A stretch of 11,159 nt of DNA from Prevotellaceae bacterium (GCA_031268055.1 JAIRXY010000251.1:1-11159); one strand, 5' to 3'. Counted from the stretch's first letter, positions 1 to 7,599 are shown. Numbers and translations: made by a program. Notes: generated by a model not told the origin, from the sequence alone.

Positions 1-2336
1 TTGCGGAGGACGTGCGCCCACGTGCGCACATTCTCGCTGTTTTCGTCGGCCATGAGCTTCATGGCTACATCTCCTGCTCCGGCGTTGTAGAGCCCGTTGA
101 GCACGAAAAATGCCGCGTAGATGCTGGTCTTGAACACCCCCTGCCCTTCGATGTAGGCGGCCATTTTAGCGGCCATTTCCGGGCTGTCGTAGATGCCGCA
201 GGCCAACGCGTAGGCAGTGGCGTGCTGCGTGTAATGCTCCGATAGCGCGCCCTCCTCGCTCATAGAATCGTCAAAAGCGCCTTTTTGTGGATTGTAGAGC
301 TTGCTAATCATCGCCGCTTTGATGGCGCTTGCGCGGTTTTGGTAAAACGCGCGGTCGGCTTCGTTGCCAAGCGCTCCGGCAATACTGGCCATTGCGCGGC
401 AGGCGCTTGCGTAAACCGCATTGTAGCCGGTATTGTAGGCTTGAAAGCTGTAGCCGTCGCGCTCTGTAGGCGGCCAGTCTATCAGAACGTCCTTTTGCAG
501 GTTGACCAGCCCCGTGCTTGCGCTGAACGCTCCCGGAAATTTGTTTTTCAGCGCTGCGTAATACTTGGCAATGGAGGTGCGGTCGCCGGTGTAGAGGTAA
601 TCCATCCAAGCCATTTCGACGGAAAAGAGCTTGTACTCCTGCGGCCAAGTTGGGTTGTTGATTAAATACTCGTGGCTGTACCGGCCTATGGAGTAGCTGG
701 AGCTGAAAACGTTGCTCGAAGCCATGTTTACGATAGCGTCACCTTCGTAGGGGCCGCGTTCGCGCGCCTGCGAGTCTGTCCATACATCCTGATTGGTCGC
801 TTTTATGGTGTACTTCGTAAATTCGTACAGCTCGTTCAGGAAGCTATTTGACGAGTGAAAATCAGACAGCTCATCCTCAAATTCCTGCCGGACAGCATAC
901 CCTTTCACATTATCAACCGTAATTTCAGTGGGCGATTCGATGATTTCCACGTAGCGGAAGCTTTTCATGTTCAGCGTTCGGATGGTTTGCTTTCCCTGCT
1001 TGAGCGTCCAGCGTTCGACGTAGTTAGGGTGTCCTCGTCCGGCGCTCCGCACCGAGCCGTTGTCGTTGAGCTCCTCTCCGAGGCGAATTTCGATGGTTGC
1101 TTGGGTGGGGCTATCTATATCCAGCTGCAGGCCTCCAACGATTGCTTTTTCGAGGGTAACGAGGTAGCCTCCGCCTGCCATCGGAGCAACCTTGCCTGCC
1201 GGCATGAGGTAGCGCAAGGTATTCTCGGAGGTGTAGGGCGCTAAGCGCCGATCGCCGTTGACAGCGCTCATTGCTTTGACGGCGCGCCAAGTGTTGTCCT
1301 CCACAAAGCCGGCTTCGCCAAACCCGAAGGGGTATTTCGTAGCGTTGATATGCTCCTTGTGCTGCCGATACCAGCTACCGTTGGAGCTGTACTCGTCGCT
1401 TTGCCCAAAAGCGAGCGTTCCGTCCTTGCCTCTCCACGCGGCTGCATCTCTGGCAGAGCTGACAAGGATTTCGCTGCTGCCATCGGTGTAGAATACCGCC
1501 ATTTGCAGGAGGAAAGCCCTGTCGTCGTCTTTGTTGTAGCAGGCGGCGGCAATGGCGTTGCTGCCGGTTTGCAGGAGGGCTGTTACGTCGTAGCTGTTGT
1601 AGTATTGCAGGTTGCCTTGGGGCGTGTTGCTCTGGTTGCGCGCGGGGCCAACGCCAACCGAGCGTCCGTTGAGGTAGAGGTCGAAGACGTACTGCCTGGA
1701 GCTCTCGGTGTTGTAGGCGGTGGCGGCAACAATCGCTTTTTCTATGCGCGCAGCATCCTCCACCTGAAACTTATGGCGCAGAAAGACAAAGTTGGCTTTT
1801 TCGGCGGCCAAGTCGTTTTCTGTCGCAAGGTTGCCGGCCATGCCGACGGGAACGCTCAACGCCCCGCCGTCGTCGTAAGCCGAATTATGCCATATCCCGT
1901 TGGTATTTACCCACCGAATGGCGGTCGTGAAAGGATGAGGCTCGGAGAGGGGGCCTTCGTCGCCCAACCTGTCTTTGGTCTGAACTTGCCAATAGTAGAG
2001 GTTGCCCTGCTCAATCAGGCCGGAGAGTCCGCTCACCTCCACCGCCGTGCTCTTGGGGGAGGGAATCCACCCCACATCGAGGAAATAATTTCCGGATGCA
2101 GCGTCGGACAGGGTTTTTGAGAAGACAATCCGGTAGGCGGATTGCACCTCGTTGCGGTCTTCGTCCTGTACCACCCACGAGAAGGAGAGGTTGCCCGTGT
2201 CGATGGAGTAGGCGTTTTTCAGCAGGTTTACCCTGAGAGCTGTGGGCGCTCCGGGGTGAGTGTTCGCGTGCGCCGCAGAGAAAAAGGGGGCGGCGGCGGC
2301 AGCGAGCAGCAGCAAGGTGGAAAATGTATTTTTCAT
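1..2336 (-). CDS. GH78-type alpha-L-rhamnosidase, secreted; 3' end cut off by the window
   Basis: The gene is open for 778 codons plus two bases from ATG at 2336 to the window edge, without a frameshift. It probably removes terminal alpha-L-rhamnose from glycans or glycosides in the periplasm or outside the cell. A Sec signal peptide covers about residues 1-24 (basic start, Leu/Ala core, AHA cleavage-like end, no lipobox). An Fn3-like N-terminal domain spans about 28-140, a rhamnosidase-type beta-sandwich about 180-340 (LYLNGRSVG-like motif near its middle), a further beta domain about 375-480, and the (alpha/alpha)6 barrel starts near 490. The motif DSQARERGPYEGD holds D521, E526 and D533 with the same spacing as D567, E572 and D579 of Bacillus RhaB, where the Glu is the general acid. 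A second motif, DWPPTERDG, starts at D620. The rest of the barrel, the second catalytic Glu expected soon after residue 778, and the C-terminal sandwich lie outside the window. It is the last visible gene of the minus-strand cluster. Family assignment is firm; substrate is unknown. Confidence 0.9.
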   Translation of the reverse strand, partial: MKNTFSTLLLLAAAAAPFFSAAHANTHPGAPTALRVNLLKNAYSIDTGNLSFSWVVQDEDRNEVQSAYRIVFSKTLSDAASGNYFLDVGWIPSPKSTAVEVSGLSGLIEQGNLYYWQVQTKDRLGDEGPLSEPHPFTTAIRWVNTNGIWHNSAYDDGGALSVPVGMAGNLATENDLAAEKANFVFLRHKFQVEDAARIEKAIVAATAYNTESSRQYVFDLYLNGRSVGVGPARNQSNTPQGNLQYYNSYDVTALLQTGSNAIAAACYNKDDDRAFLLQMAVFYTDGSSEILVSSARDAAAWRGKDGTLAFGQSDEYSSNGSWYRQHKEHINATKYPFGFGEAGFVEDNTWRAVKAMSAVNGDRRLAPYTSENTLRYLMPAGKVAPMAGGGYLVTLEKAIVGGLQLDIDSPTQATIEIRLGEELNDNGSVRSAGRGHPNYVERWTLKQGKQTIRTLNMKSFRYVEIIESPTEITVDNVKGYAVRQEFEDELSDFHSSNSFLNELYEFTKYTIKATNQDVWTDSQARERGPYEGDAIVNMASSNVFSSSYSIGRYSHEYLINNPTWPQEYKLFSVEMAWMDYLYTGDRTSIAKYYAALKNKFPGAFSASTGLVNLQKDVLIDWPPTERDGYSFQAYNTGYNAVYASACRAMASIAGALGNEADRAFYQNRASAIKAAMISKLYNPQKGAFDDSMSEEGALSEHYTQHATAYALACGIYDSPEMAAKMAAYIEGQGVFKTSIYAAFFVLNGLYNAGAGDVAMKLMADENSENVRTWAHVLR

Positions 2337-2354
2337 TTGATAATTGATAATTGA
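2337..2354. repeat. Short tandem heptamer repeat (TTGATAA) upstream of the rhamnosidase start
   Basis: Two and a half copies of TTGATAA directly abut the rhamnosidase start codon. On the coding strand this gives an AT-rich leader reading ATCAATTATCAA before ATG. No Shine-Dalgarno sequence is visible, which is normal for Bacteroidota. The repeat flanks one side of the REP-like element at 2365-2438. Confidence 0.6.
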
Positions 2355-2364
2355 CAGCGTTCTT

Positions 2365-2438
2365 CGCTGGCGCGGACTTGCAGCCCGTGCCGTTTTATCA
2401 TATTTTTTTTGGGCATGGGCTGCAAGCCCGTGCCAGCG
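2365..2438. repeat. REP/BIME-like imperfect inverted repeat (27-bp arms)
   Basis: The left arm is 2365-2391 and the right arm 2412-2438; they are reverse complements at 24 of 27 positions, separated by a 20-nt AT-rich spacer. Each arm is itself a near palindrome around CTTGCAG, so the element can form either two small hairpins or one long one. This two-unit palindromic design in an intergenic gap is typical of REP/BIME elements, which in many bacteria are dispersed by RAYT (Y1 transposase-like) proteins. No T tract follows either arm, so a simple intrinsic terminator is less likely. It may still stabilise mRNA ends or insulate the rhamnosidase gene from the gene before it. Copy number in the genome cannot be seen from here. 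Confidence 0.7.
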
Positions 2439-2487
2439 GGTTGAAATCAAAAAAATCACAGCTCAGACAAATAAATGCGCAAGCCAA

Positions 2488-2510
2488 TTTAAAATTCAAA
2501 ATTCAAAATT
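2488..2510. repeat. Short tandem heptamer repeat (AAAATTC) at the end of the DUF1080-TIM gene
   Basis: Two full copies of AAAATTC and a partial third run directly into the stop codon of the DUF1080-TIM gene. Together with the TTGATAA heptamers at 2337-2354, this places a 7-nt-unit array at each end of the 173-bp gap that holds the REP-like element. The function is unknown. Confidence 0.55.
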
Positions 2511-4009
2511 TATTTTGTTGCTTGAATGATTGCCCGAAAGTAACCAATTGATTCGCCAATACCAACAAAGGGGTCTTTCATGTTCTTCTCGTGCTCGAGG
2601 CTACAAACGCCGCTGTAGCCAACTTCCCGCAAGGCCTCAACAAGCGAAGGAAAATCAATCACGCCCCGTCCGATTTCCACCGAGTAGCCGGCCTTCGTAT
2701 TACCCGTAACATCTTTGATGTGAATATCGAATACTCGCGCGTGGTATTTTTTCAGGTCTGCTGCCGGATTTTTTCCATTGCGAACGTCATGGCCAATATC
2801 CAAGCACATGCCAATTCTCGAATCCAAATCTTTTGTGTGGCTCCACACATCGTCGGCATCGGGATACAAAGCGATATCCGGCCCGTGCAGGTGGATAGCA
2901 TACTTGAAGTCGTACTCCTTTACTTTCTTGTCCACGTATGGCAGCAGCTCTACGTTGGGCACGCCGACAATCAGCTTCACCCCTACCCTCTTTGCGTAGG
3001 CAAAAGCATTGTCAACCTCCTCCTTGCTTCGCATATAAATGGGGCCTACGGCGTAACCTGTCACGCCTTTTGAGGCCAGCTTTGCGTGGAAAGCGGCAAT
3101 CTGCTCATCCGTGCTGTTCAACGGCAGGTGAAAATCCTTGATGCAAAGGTAATGCACGTCGGTTTTCTGCAAAGCCTCTAAGGTCTTGTCGAGGTCGAAG
3201 TTGACAAAGGTATAGCCAGCCATTCCGAGCTTGAACTTTTCACCTGCTTCGGGCAGCCGCTCGTCGCTCAGCTCCTTAATTTTGAGATTTTTGAAGAAGA
3301 CCTCATCGCCGTGGTCTTGCAGCAGGATGTGCCCCTGATCCGCATTTCCAAAGTTAGGCCAGCCGACGTACTTGCTGTAAGCAACCAACGCATTAAACTC
3401 CTGCGTATTTCGCACATACTCAAGAATTTTTACGCCGTTGAGGTAGTGCTGCACGCGGCCTCCTTCAACAATGATTGTTGCCGTATTAAAAACTTTCTCG
3501 TCAAAATTATAGGCTTTATCGCTCCTGTCGGGAGGAATCAGGTCGTATAAAGCGCCCAGCGTGCGGTTGCCCTTCACGCCCAGCTTAGCGTCGGGGTGAT
3601 TATTGTCGTCCAGCAGCTGAAATTCGCAGCCGATGGCAGAGCCTGCACCCTTATTCATATCCGGGTCTACAAAGTACTTGATTCCGCTGTTTGCGCCTTT
3701 CGTAATTTTGAAGTCGACTTTCAAGATAAAATTTTTGTACCTCTGCGTAGTAACGATATCGCCACCGTTGGTCGACTCCGCGCCGCCGCTTTTGTGCACC
3801 CGCAGCGTTCCGTTTTCCACCGACCAGCCTTGCGCAGGGAAAGCGTCCATCTTTGCTCCCCGCCAACCTTCGGTTGTTTTTCCGTCCCACAGCAGCTTCC
3901 AACCTTCGCCAACTTCCTGTGGCGTTAAGGTATTATCCTGACTTTTTGCCTCCCCTACCCATCCGAAGGCTGCCGCTACTGCGGCTATGAATATCCAATT
4001 CTTTTTCAT
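2510..4009 (-). CDS. Secreted fusion: DUF1080 (3-keto-disaccharide hydrolase) domain plus sugar isomerase/epimerase-like TIM barrel
   Basis: This 499-residue protein has a Sec signal peptide (about 1-23, no lipobox Cys), so it is periplasmic or secreted. Residues about 35-247 are a DUF1080 / 3keto-disac_hyd beta-jellyroll; hallmarks are [14 protein letters not shown] at 36-49, GCEFQLLDD near 127-135 and the closing [18 protein letters not shown]. Residues about 258-497 are an AP-endonuclease-2/xylose-isomerase-like TIM barrel. Its likely metal or substrate ligands are E354, H373/H375 (HLHGPD), D404 and H407 (CLDIGH), H430 and K432 (HIKD), E445 and E472/E474 (SLEHE). Both folds occur in bacterial 3-keto-glycoside cleavage, where a C3-oxidised sugar undergoes elimination and hydration. 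The start codon lies 5 bp after the stop of the oxidoreductase gene, with only an A run between them, so the two are co-transcribed and probably consecutive in the pathway. Whether both domains are active, and on which substrate, is not shown by sequence. An alternative is an epimerase or isomerase with DUF1080 as a binding module. Confidence 0.88.
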   Translation of the reverse strand: MKKNWIFIAAVAAAFGWVGEAKSQDNTLTPQEVGEGWKLLWDGKTTEGWRGAKMDAFPAQGWSVENGTLRVHKSGGAESTNGGDIVTTQRYKNFILKVDFKITKGANSGIKYFVDPDMNKGAGSAIGCEFQLLDDNNHPDAKLGVKGNRTLGALYDLIPPDRSDKAYNFDEKVFNTATIIVEGGRVQHYLNGVKILEYVRNTQEFNALVAYSKYVGWPNFGNADQGHILLQDHGDEVFFKNLKIKELSDERLPEAGEKFKLGMAGYTFVNFDLDKTLEALQKTDVHYLCIKDFHLPLNSTDEQIAAFHAKLASKGVTGYAVGPIYMRSKEEVDNAFAYAKRVGVKLIVGVPNVELLPYVDKKVKEYDFKYAIHLHGPDIALYPDADDVWSHTKDLDSRIGMCLDIGHDVRNGKNPAADLKKYHARVFDIHIKDVTGNTKAGYSVEIGRGVIDFPSLVEALREVGYSGVCSLEHEKNMKDPFVGIGESIGYFRAIIQATK

Positions 4010-4014
4010 TTTTT

Positions 4015-5448
4015 TTAGCTGATTTTATAGTATTCTTCCCAGCCCTTGCGCGGCGGCTGCTGCGTCAGCATCGCGTTAGCAAAAGCGTTATTTGTTACTT
4101 GCTTTAGATTCCGGTCGAGCTCAATTTTTGTATTCAGGCGCTGCGCCATCACTCCCAGCGAGAATACTTGGCTCAAAGGCCCGTGTATTTCAAAAGGAGA
4201 GCGCGTTTTTTCCTCGCCCAAGCAAGCCAGCAAGAAGTTTGCGAAGTGGTTGGACGGGCTTTCGGGAACTTCGGGCAGCTTCGATTCCATTGCCTTTGCT
4301 TTTTCTTCCGGTATAATCGAGAGCGTGCTGCCGTGCGAGCTTCCTTTGAAAATCAAATCTTTGCTGTAAATAATTTTTCCCGGATTCAGCTTTGCCGGCT
4401 GCAACGTCCATCCGGCCACCGGCGGCACGTTCGGGTCGATTTCGGATACGCCGTAGCCTGCGGGCACTGCGGGGATATTATTCACGCCATCGTACCACGT
4501 TATGTCGACGGGAGGCATATTTCCCCTTTCGGGAAAACGGAAAAGAATCGTAGAGGATTTCGGGTAGAAGTAATCGTTGCTCCCCTCTACCTTCAAGGGG
4601 GTAACTTCGTAGGGCAACCCTAACTCAAGAAATTCGTGCACCGTATCAAGGATGTGCGCTCCCCAATCGCCCAAAGCGCCCATGCCAAAATCGTACCAGC
4701 AGCGCCAGTCGCCGTAGTGGTACTTCTTATTGTACTCGTGGTAGGGTACCGCCGAGAGCCACGTGTCCCACTCCAAGGTAGCGGGGACAGGCTCGGCTTC
4801 GGGGTATTTGTAAATTTTGTCGTCCCATGAATGCCAGCGCCTTTCGGAGTTCATGTGAGCGGTAACCTTTGTTACATCCTTGATGATTCCCGCCTCTTTC
4901 CACGCTTTGAACTGAAAATAGTTGGCCTCCGAGTGCCCCTGATTTCCTACCTGCGTCACCACGTTCTTGTGCTTTCTGGCAGCCTCCATCATCAACTCGG
5001 CCTCGTAGAAGGTGCGCGCCATTGGTTTTTCCACGTAAATGTGCTTTCCTAAGGCAATAGACATCATGCATACAGGGAAGTGGGCATGGTCGGGAATTGC
5101 GGCCACTACAGCGTCAATTTCGTTGCCCATCTTATCAAACATTACCCTGAAATCCTTAAATTGCCTCGCCTGAGGATATTTGCTAAGCATAGCCTGAGTG
5201 TGCGGCGCTCCCAAATCGACGTCGCATAGCGCCACGATGTTTGCCAATCCGGTCTTGTCAAAGTCCTGAATAACGTCCGCTCCCCTGTTTCCGATACCCA
5301 CGCAGGCCAAATTCACTTTGCGGTTAGCTCCCACAATTTTATTTGCAGCTTTGAGCGCTGCCATTGATTTTACGGCGTTTAATCCGCCTAAGGCGAGGCC
5401 TGCTGCCGCAAGGCCGCCCGTTCTCAAAAATGTTCTTCGTGTAATCAT
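4015..5448 (-). CDS. Tat-exported Gfo/Idh/MocA-family NAD(P)-dependent oxidoreductase
   Basis: This 477-residue protein begins with a twin-arginine signal (R4-R5 in [10 protein letters not shown] followed by an Ala/Gly/Leu core), predicting export of a folded, cofactor-loaded enzyme to the periplasm. The Rossmann domain starts near residue 43, with dinucleotide motif GIGNRG (51-56), CDVD at the end of the second strand, and the family motif EKP at 140-142. The C-terminal domain is the bacterial Gfo/Idh/MocA type with GDWGAHILD (D261 and H265 are likely near the active site) and a Trp/Tyr-rich substrate face. Known relatives oxidise or reduce sugar hydroxyls, including C3 of glycosides, often with tightly held NAD. 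It is translationally close to the DUF1080-TIM gene (5-bp gap), which points to oxidation at C3 followed by bond cleavage; that is inference. A 313-bp gap separates it from the SusD gene, so it may have its own promoter or depend on read-through. Confidence 0.93.
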   Translation of the reverse strand: MITRRTFLRTGGLAAAGLALGGLNAVKSMAALKAANKIVGANRKVNLACVGIGNRGADVIQDFDKTGLANIVALCDVDLGAPHTQAMLSKYPQARQFKDFRVMFDKMGNEIDAVVAAIPDHAHFPVCMMSIALGKHIYVEKPMARTFYEAELMMEAARKHKNVVTQVGNQGHSEANYFQFKAWKEAGIIKDVTKVTAHMNSERRWHSWDDKIYKYPEAEPVPATLEWDTWLSAVPYHEYNKKYHYGDWRCWYDFGMGALGDWGAHILDTVHEFLELGLPYEVTPLKVEGSNDYFYPKSSTILFRFPERGNMPPVDITWYDGVNNIPAVPAGYGVSEIDPNVPPVAGWTLQPAKLNPGKIIYSKDLIFKGSSHGSTLSIIPEEKAKAMESKLPEVPESPSNHFANFLLACLGEEKTRSPFEIHGPLSQVFSLGVMAQRLNTKIELDRNLKQVTNNAFANAMLTQQPPRKGWEEYYKIS

Positions 5449-5524
5449 GAGTATTTAAAATAAAATGAATATTGTTTTTCTAATAAGGACTTGCAAGAAT
5501 TTGTAAAGTTAAACAAAAAATTGA

Positions 5525-5695
5525 AAGTGCGCGTTTTTCTGCGGCTTTTTTTCCACAAATCCAATTCAGCTACGCAAAAGCTACGCCAACAAGAGCTTAC
5601 ATATCTTAATTCAGGCTGAGCAGCTGCAAAAAAAAGTAGCCCACCTGATTTACGACGCCACCAAAGCTCGACAACAAGAAATAGAATTGGGCTAA
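5525..5695 (+). pseudogene. Possible decayed plus-strand coding fragment, start-less, coiled-coil-like
   Basis: A 56-codon open stretch ends at TAA 5693-5695 and has no ATG, GTG or TTG start near its head. Its second half (AEQLQKKVAHLIYDATKA, then RQQEIELG) reads like an amphipathic helix of a real protein, more so than typical intergenic DNA. Another plus-strand frame just upstream gives ATQKLRQQELTYLNSG before a TGA at the same point, as if a small deletion had joined two frames of one gene. From memory, the pattern recalls the C-terminal helices of TolC/CusC-type outer-membrane efflux proteins; this is a weak resemblance. It may equally be chance, since the region also lies between two co-directional genes. 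Confidence 0.28.
5568..5586. promoter_or_regulatory. Direct-repeat pair AGCTACGC, 11 bp apart (possible operator)
   Basis: AGCTACGC occurs at 5568-5575 and again at 5579-5586, with start-to-start spacing of 11 bp, close to one helical turn. It lies about 120-140 bp upstream of the oxidoreductase start. Direct repeats on one face of the helix are a common layout for transcription-factor sites, but no regulator or promoter can be tied to it here. Confidence 0.25.
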
Positions 5696-5725
5696 AGTCC
5701 AAAAATTCGGCTTCAACCCAATTCT
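5683..5725 (+). terminator. Inverted repeat with short T tract; possible terminator downstream of susD
   Basis: AGAATTGGG (5683-5691) and CCCAATTCT (5717-5725) are perfect 9-bp arms around a 25-nt loop. On the plus strand the right arm runs into a short T tract to 5729; on the minus strand, the direction of the operon, the following sequence is only moderately T-rich. It sits 37-79 bp beyond the SusD stop, where it could weaken read-through into the oxidoreductase gene, as an expression step-down within the locus. The long loop and AT-rich stem make it a weak candidate. Confidence 0.35.
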
Positions 5726-5761
5726 TTTTCCACAATTCTCAACTTTCAATCATGCTCAGGC

Positions 5762-7570
5762 TTACCATCCGGGGTTTTGCGCCATAGGCTTGTCCTTGTT
5801 CGTGTCTATCACGGTTTGCGGAATCGGCCATAGGTTGAAATTTTTCGTCAGCGTGGTGCGCGGGTCGCTCCAGTAGGCGTACTGCTTGATGCGCTCTACG
5901 GCAACCGTTCCGCCCATGCGGAGCAGCGTGTTCCAGCGCGTTTCCTCGTAGACAAGCTCGCGGGCGCGCTCGTCGAGAATCAGCTCAAGGCTAACGTCCG
6001 AGGCCTGCGCCATGTATCCGCACTGCGCGCGCGTGCGCAGCTTGTTGATGTCGTCTGCCGCCCCTGCATTGTCGCCGCTGCGCCACTTGGCTTCGGCGCG
6101 CAACAGGATGGTCTCCGGCAGGCGAATGAGGTATTCGTCACGGAAAAGGTTGCTGCGGTTTTCGCCATCGGAGAGTCCGGTATACTTATCCGTCGCAATC
6201 TTACAGGAGACGGGGTATACCTGCGTGACGGCCGCGTCAACGGCGTCTTGGCCCTGCCCCTCGCGGTTGAGCACGCTCCAGGGAATGGCTTTGCCGTAAT
6301 ACTCAAACCCTGGCGACTCGGTATCGGGATTGTTGCCAAGGAATGTCCGGCGGAACACAGCGTCGGAGTTGCGCAGGTCAACGCCCCACTTGTCTGCATA
6401 GATGATATCGCGGGTATAAGCGGTGGGCATCACCTGCACGATACCTCGCCCGCCAACATCCTCGAGCTCTCCGCCGGCGTAGACAGCCATCGGGTCGCGG
6501 AATACGGGGCCAAATACGCGGGTATATTGCAGCTTCGACTGCCCGTCTTCTTTCTTATACGCCGCGTAGTCTACCTGTGCGCACCAGATGGCTTCGCGGT
6601 TGCCGCTCTGGTAGTCCTGATTACCCTCCTGAAACAAATCCCAGTACACGTTGCCTTCTATCGTGTAGCCTGCCGCCGAGTAGAGGTGGTCGGACGTTTG
6701 TGCTCCCGTGGTACGGGCATAGTAAAAGTCGGGGTTTTCGGTTCTCCGGCTTCCGAAGCGTTCGGTCATAAGGCTGTACGTACCACCGTCTATTACCTGA
6801 CCGGCGTATGTGACAGCTTGGCTATAGGCAGCCTGCGGGTCGCCCGAGCCGCCTTCCTCCGCCAGCGTCACGCCCTTGTCGATGTAGAGCTGCGCGAGGT
6901 TGTGCTGCGCCGCCGCCCGCACCAGCCTGCCGGGTGTTGACGTCGTTTCGGGCAGGTCGTTTAGGATAGCCTCCAGCTCGTCAATCGCAAACTGGTACGT
7001 CTCCAAGCGGCTTGCGCGCTCGTAATCGTAGCGCGGCGACGTCACTATCTCCGTCACAATCGGCACCCCTCCGTACAGCTCGCCCAGATTCCGGTAGCAT
7101 AGCGCCCGGAAAAAGCGCGCCTGCGCTGCGGCGTAGGCCTTGTCGTCTGCCGAAGCCCAGGCTATCTGCGGCAGCTCGGCGGCATACAGCGCAAGGTTGG
7201 CCTTGGCAATGAGCTGATACCAGTGCGAATAGTTGGTGTTAAACTCCTCCCTCGCAGTATTCAGCGTGCCGTAGTTGTTGAATGCGTTACTACGGCGGAT
7301 AGACGCCACGTCGAACATATCCGTGCCGTTTCCGCCCCGGAATACGAAGGAGGTATTGTTTTCCTCCACCATGCAAAACATCACGCGGATGTGCGAATAG
7401 CAGGACACAAGCACCTGATCTACCTGCTCCGAGGTCGAAAAGGCGTTGTCCACCGTGTAGAACGTTTCCGGATTTTCCGTCAGGAACTCATCGTCGTTGC
7501 AGCCTGTCCACATCGGCAGCATAGCCGACAGCGCCAAGCTCATGTACAGGAATCTTTTTATTTTTTTCAT
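5762..7570 (-). CDS. SusD/RagB-like surface glycan-binding lipoprotein
   Basis: With ATG at 7570 this is a 602-residue outer-membrane lipoprotein that caps the SusC barrel and binds glycan for import. I chose 7570 over the in-frame ATGs at 7594 and 7579 because it gives a standard KK-start lipoprotein signal, MKKIKRFLYMSLALSAM, with the lipidated Cys at residue 24 (MWTGC). The lipobox is unusual in having Trp at -3. The residues after the Cys, NDDE, match the acidic lipoprotein export signal used for surface display in Bacteroidota. The N-terminal SusD-like helical domain follows, with alpha-solenoid repeats in the middle, and the family-typical C-terminus LWPIPQ (580-585) to QNPGW (598-602) is intact. 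It starts 29 bp after the SusC stop, so the two are co-transcribed. Binding residues and glycan cannot be read from sequence. Confidence 0.96.
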   Translation of the reverse strand: MKKIKRFLYMSLALSAMLPMWTGCNDDEFLTENPETFYTVDNAFSTSEQVDQVLVSCYSHIRVMFCMVEENNTSFVFRGGNGTDMFDVASIRRSNAFNNYGTLNTAREEFNTNYSHWYQLIAKANLALYAAELPQIAWASADDKAYAAAQARFFRALCYRNLGELYGGVPIVTEIVTSPRYDYERASRLETYQFAIDELEAILNDLPETTSTPGRLVRAAAQHNLAQLYIDKGVTLAEEGGSGDPQAAYSQAVTYAGQVIDGGTYSLMTERFGSRRTENPDFYYARTTGAQTSDHLYSAAGYTIEGNVYWDLFQEGNQDYQSGNREAIWCAQVDYAAYKKEDGQSKLQYTRVFGPVFRDPMAVYAGGELEDVGGRGIVQVMPTAYTRDIIYADKWGVDLRNSDAVFRRTFLGNNPDTESPGFEYYGKAIPWSVLNREGQGQDAVDAAVTQVYPVSCKIATDKYTGLSDGENRSNLFRDEYLIRLPETILLRAEAKWRSGDNAGAADDINKLRTRAQCGYMAQASDVSLELILDERARELVYEETRWNTLLRMGGTVAVERIKQYAYWSDPRTTLTKNFNLWPIPQTVIDTNKDKPMAQNPGW

Positions 7571-7599
7571 AATTATCATAATTGTATAGTGCATAGAAG

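Larger units (their letters stand above)
5449..5761. other. 313-bp intergenic region between the susD-like and oxidoreductase genes
   Basis: No complete gene is supported here. The stretch holds an 8-bp direct-repeat pair, a 9-bp inverted repeat and a peptide-like open stretch on the plus strand; each is listed separately. Just upstream of the oxidoreductase start, the coding strand is strongly AT-rich. I found no convincing match to the Bacteroidota promoter pattern (TTG, about 20 bp, TAnnTTTG). Confidence 0.6.

Noticed and set aside
1350..2120. A 256-codon open frame on the plus strand opposite the rhamnosidase
   Set aside because: It lies wholly antisense to a continuous GH78 frame with recognisable motifs; its composition is the Val/Ala/Gly pattern expected from the complement of a GC-rich gene.
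5445..5735. A 96-codon minus-strand frame in the susD-oxidoreductase gap
   Set aside because: It overlaps the oxidoreductase start codon, covers the inverted repeat, and reads as low-complexity Phe/Lys/Arg sequence from AT-rich DNA.
6248..6940. A 230-codon plus-strand open frame opposite the SusD-like gene
   Set aside because: It is antisense to an intact SusD with all family motifs and has no recognisable domain or start context of its own.
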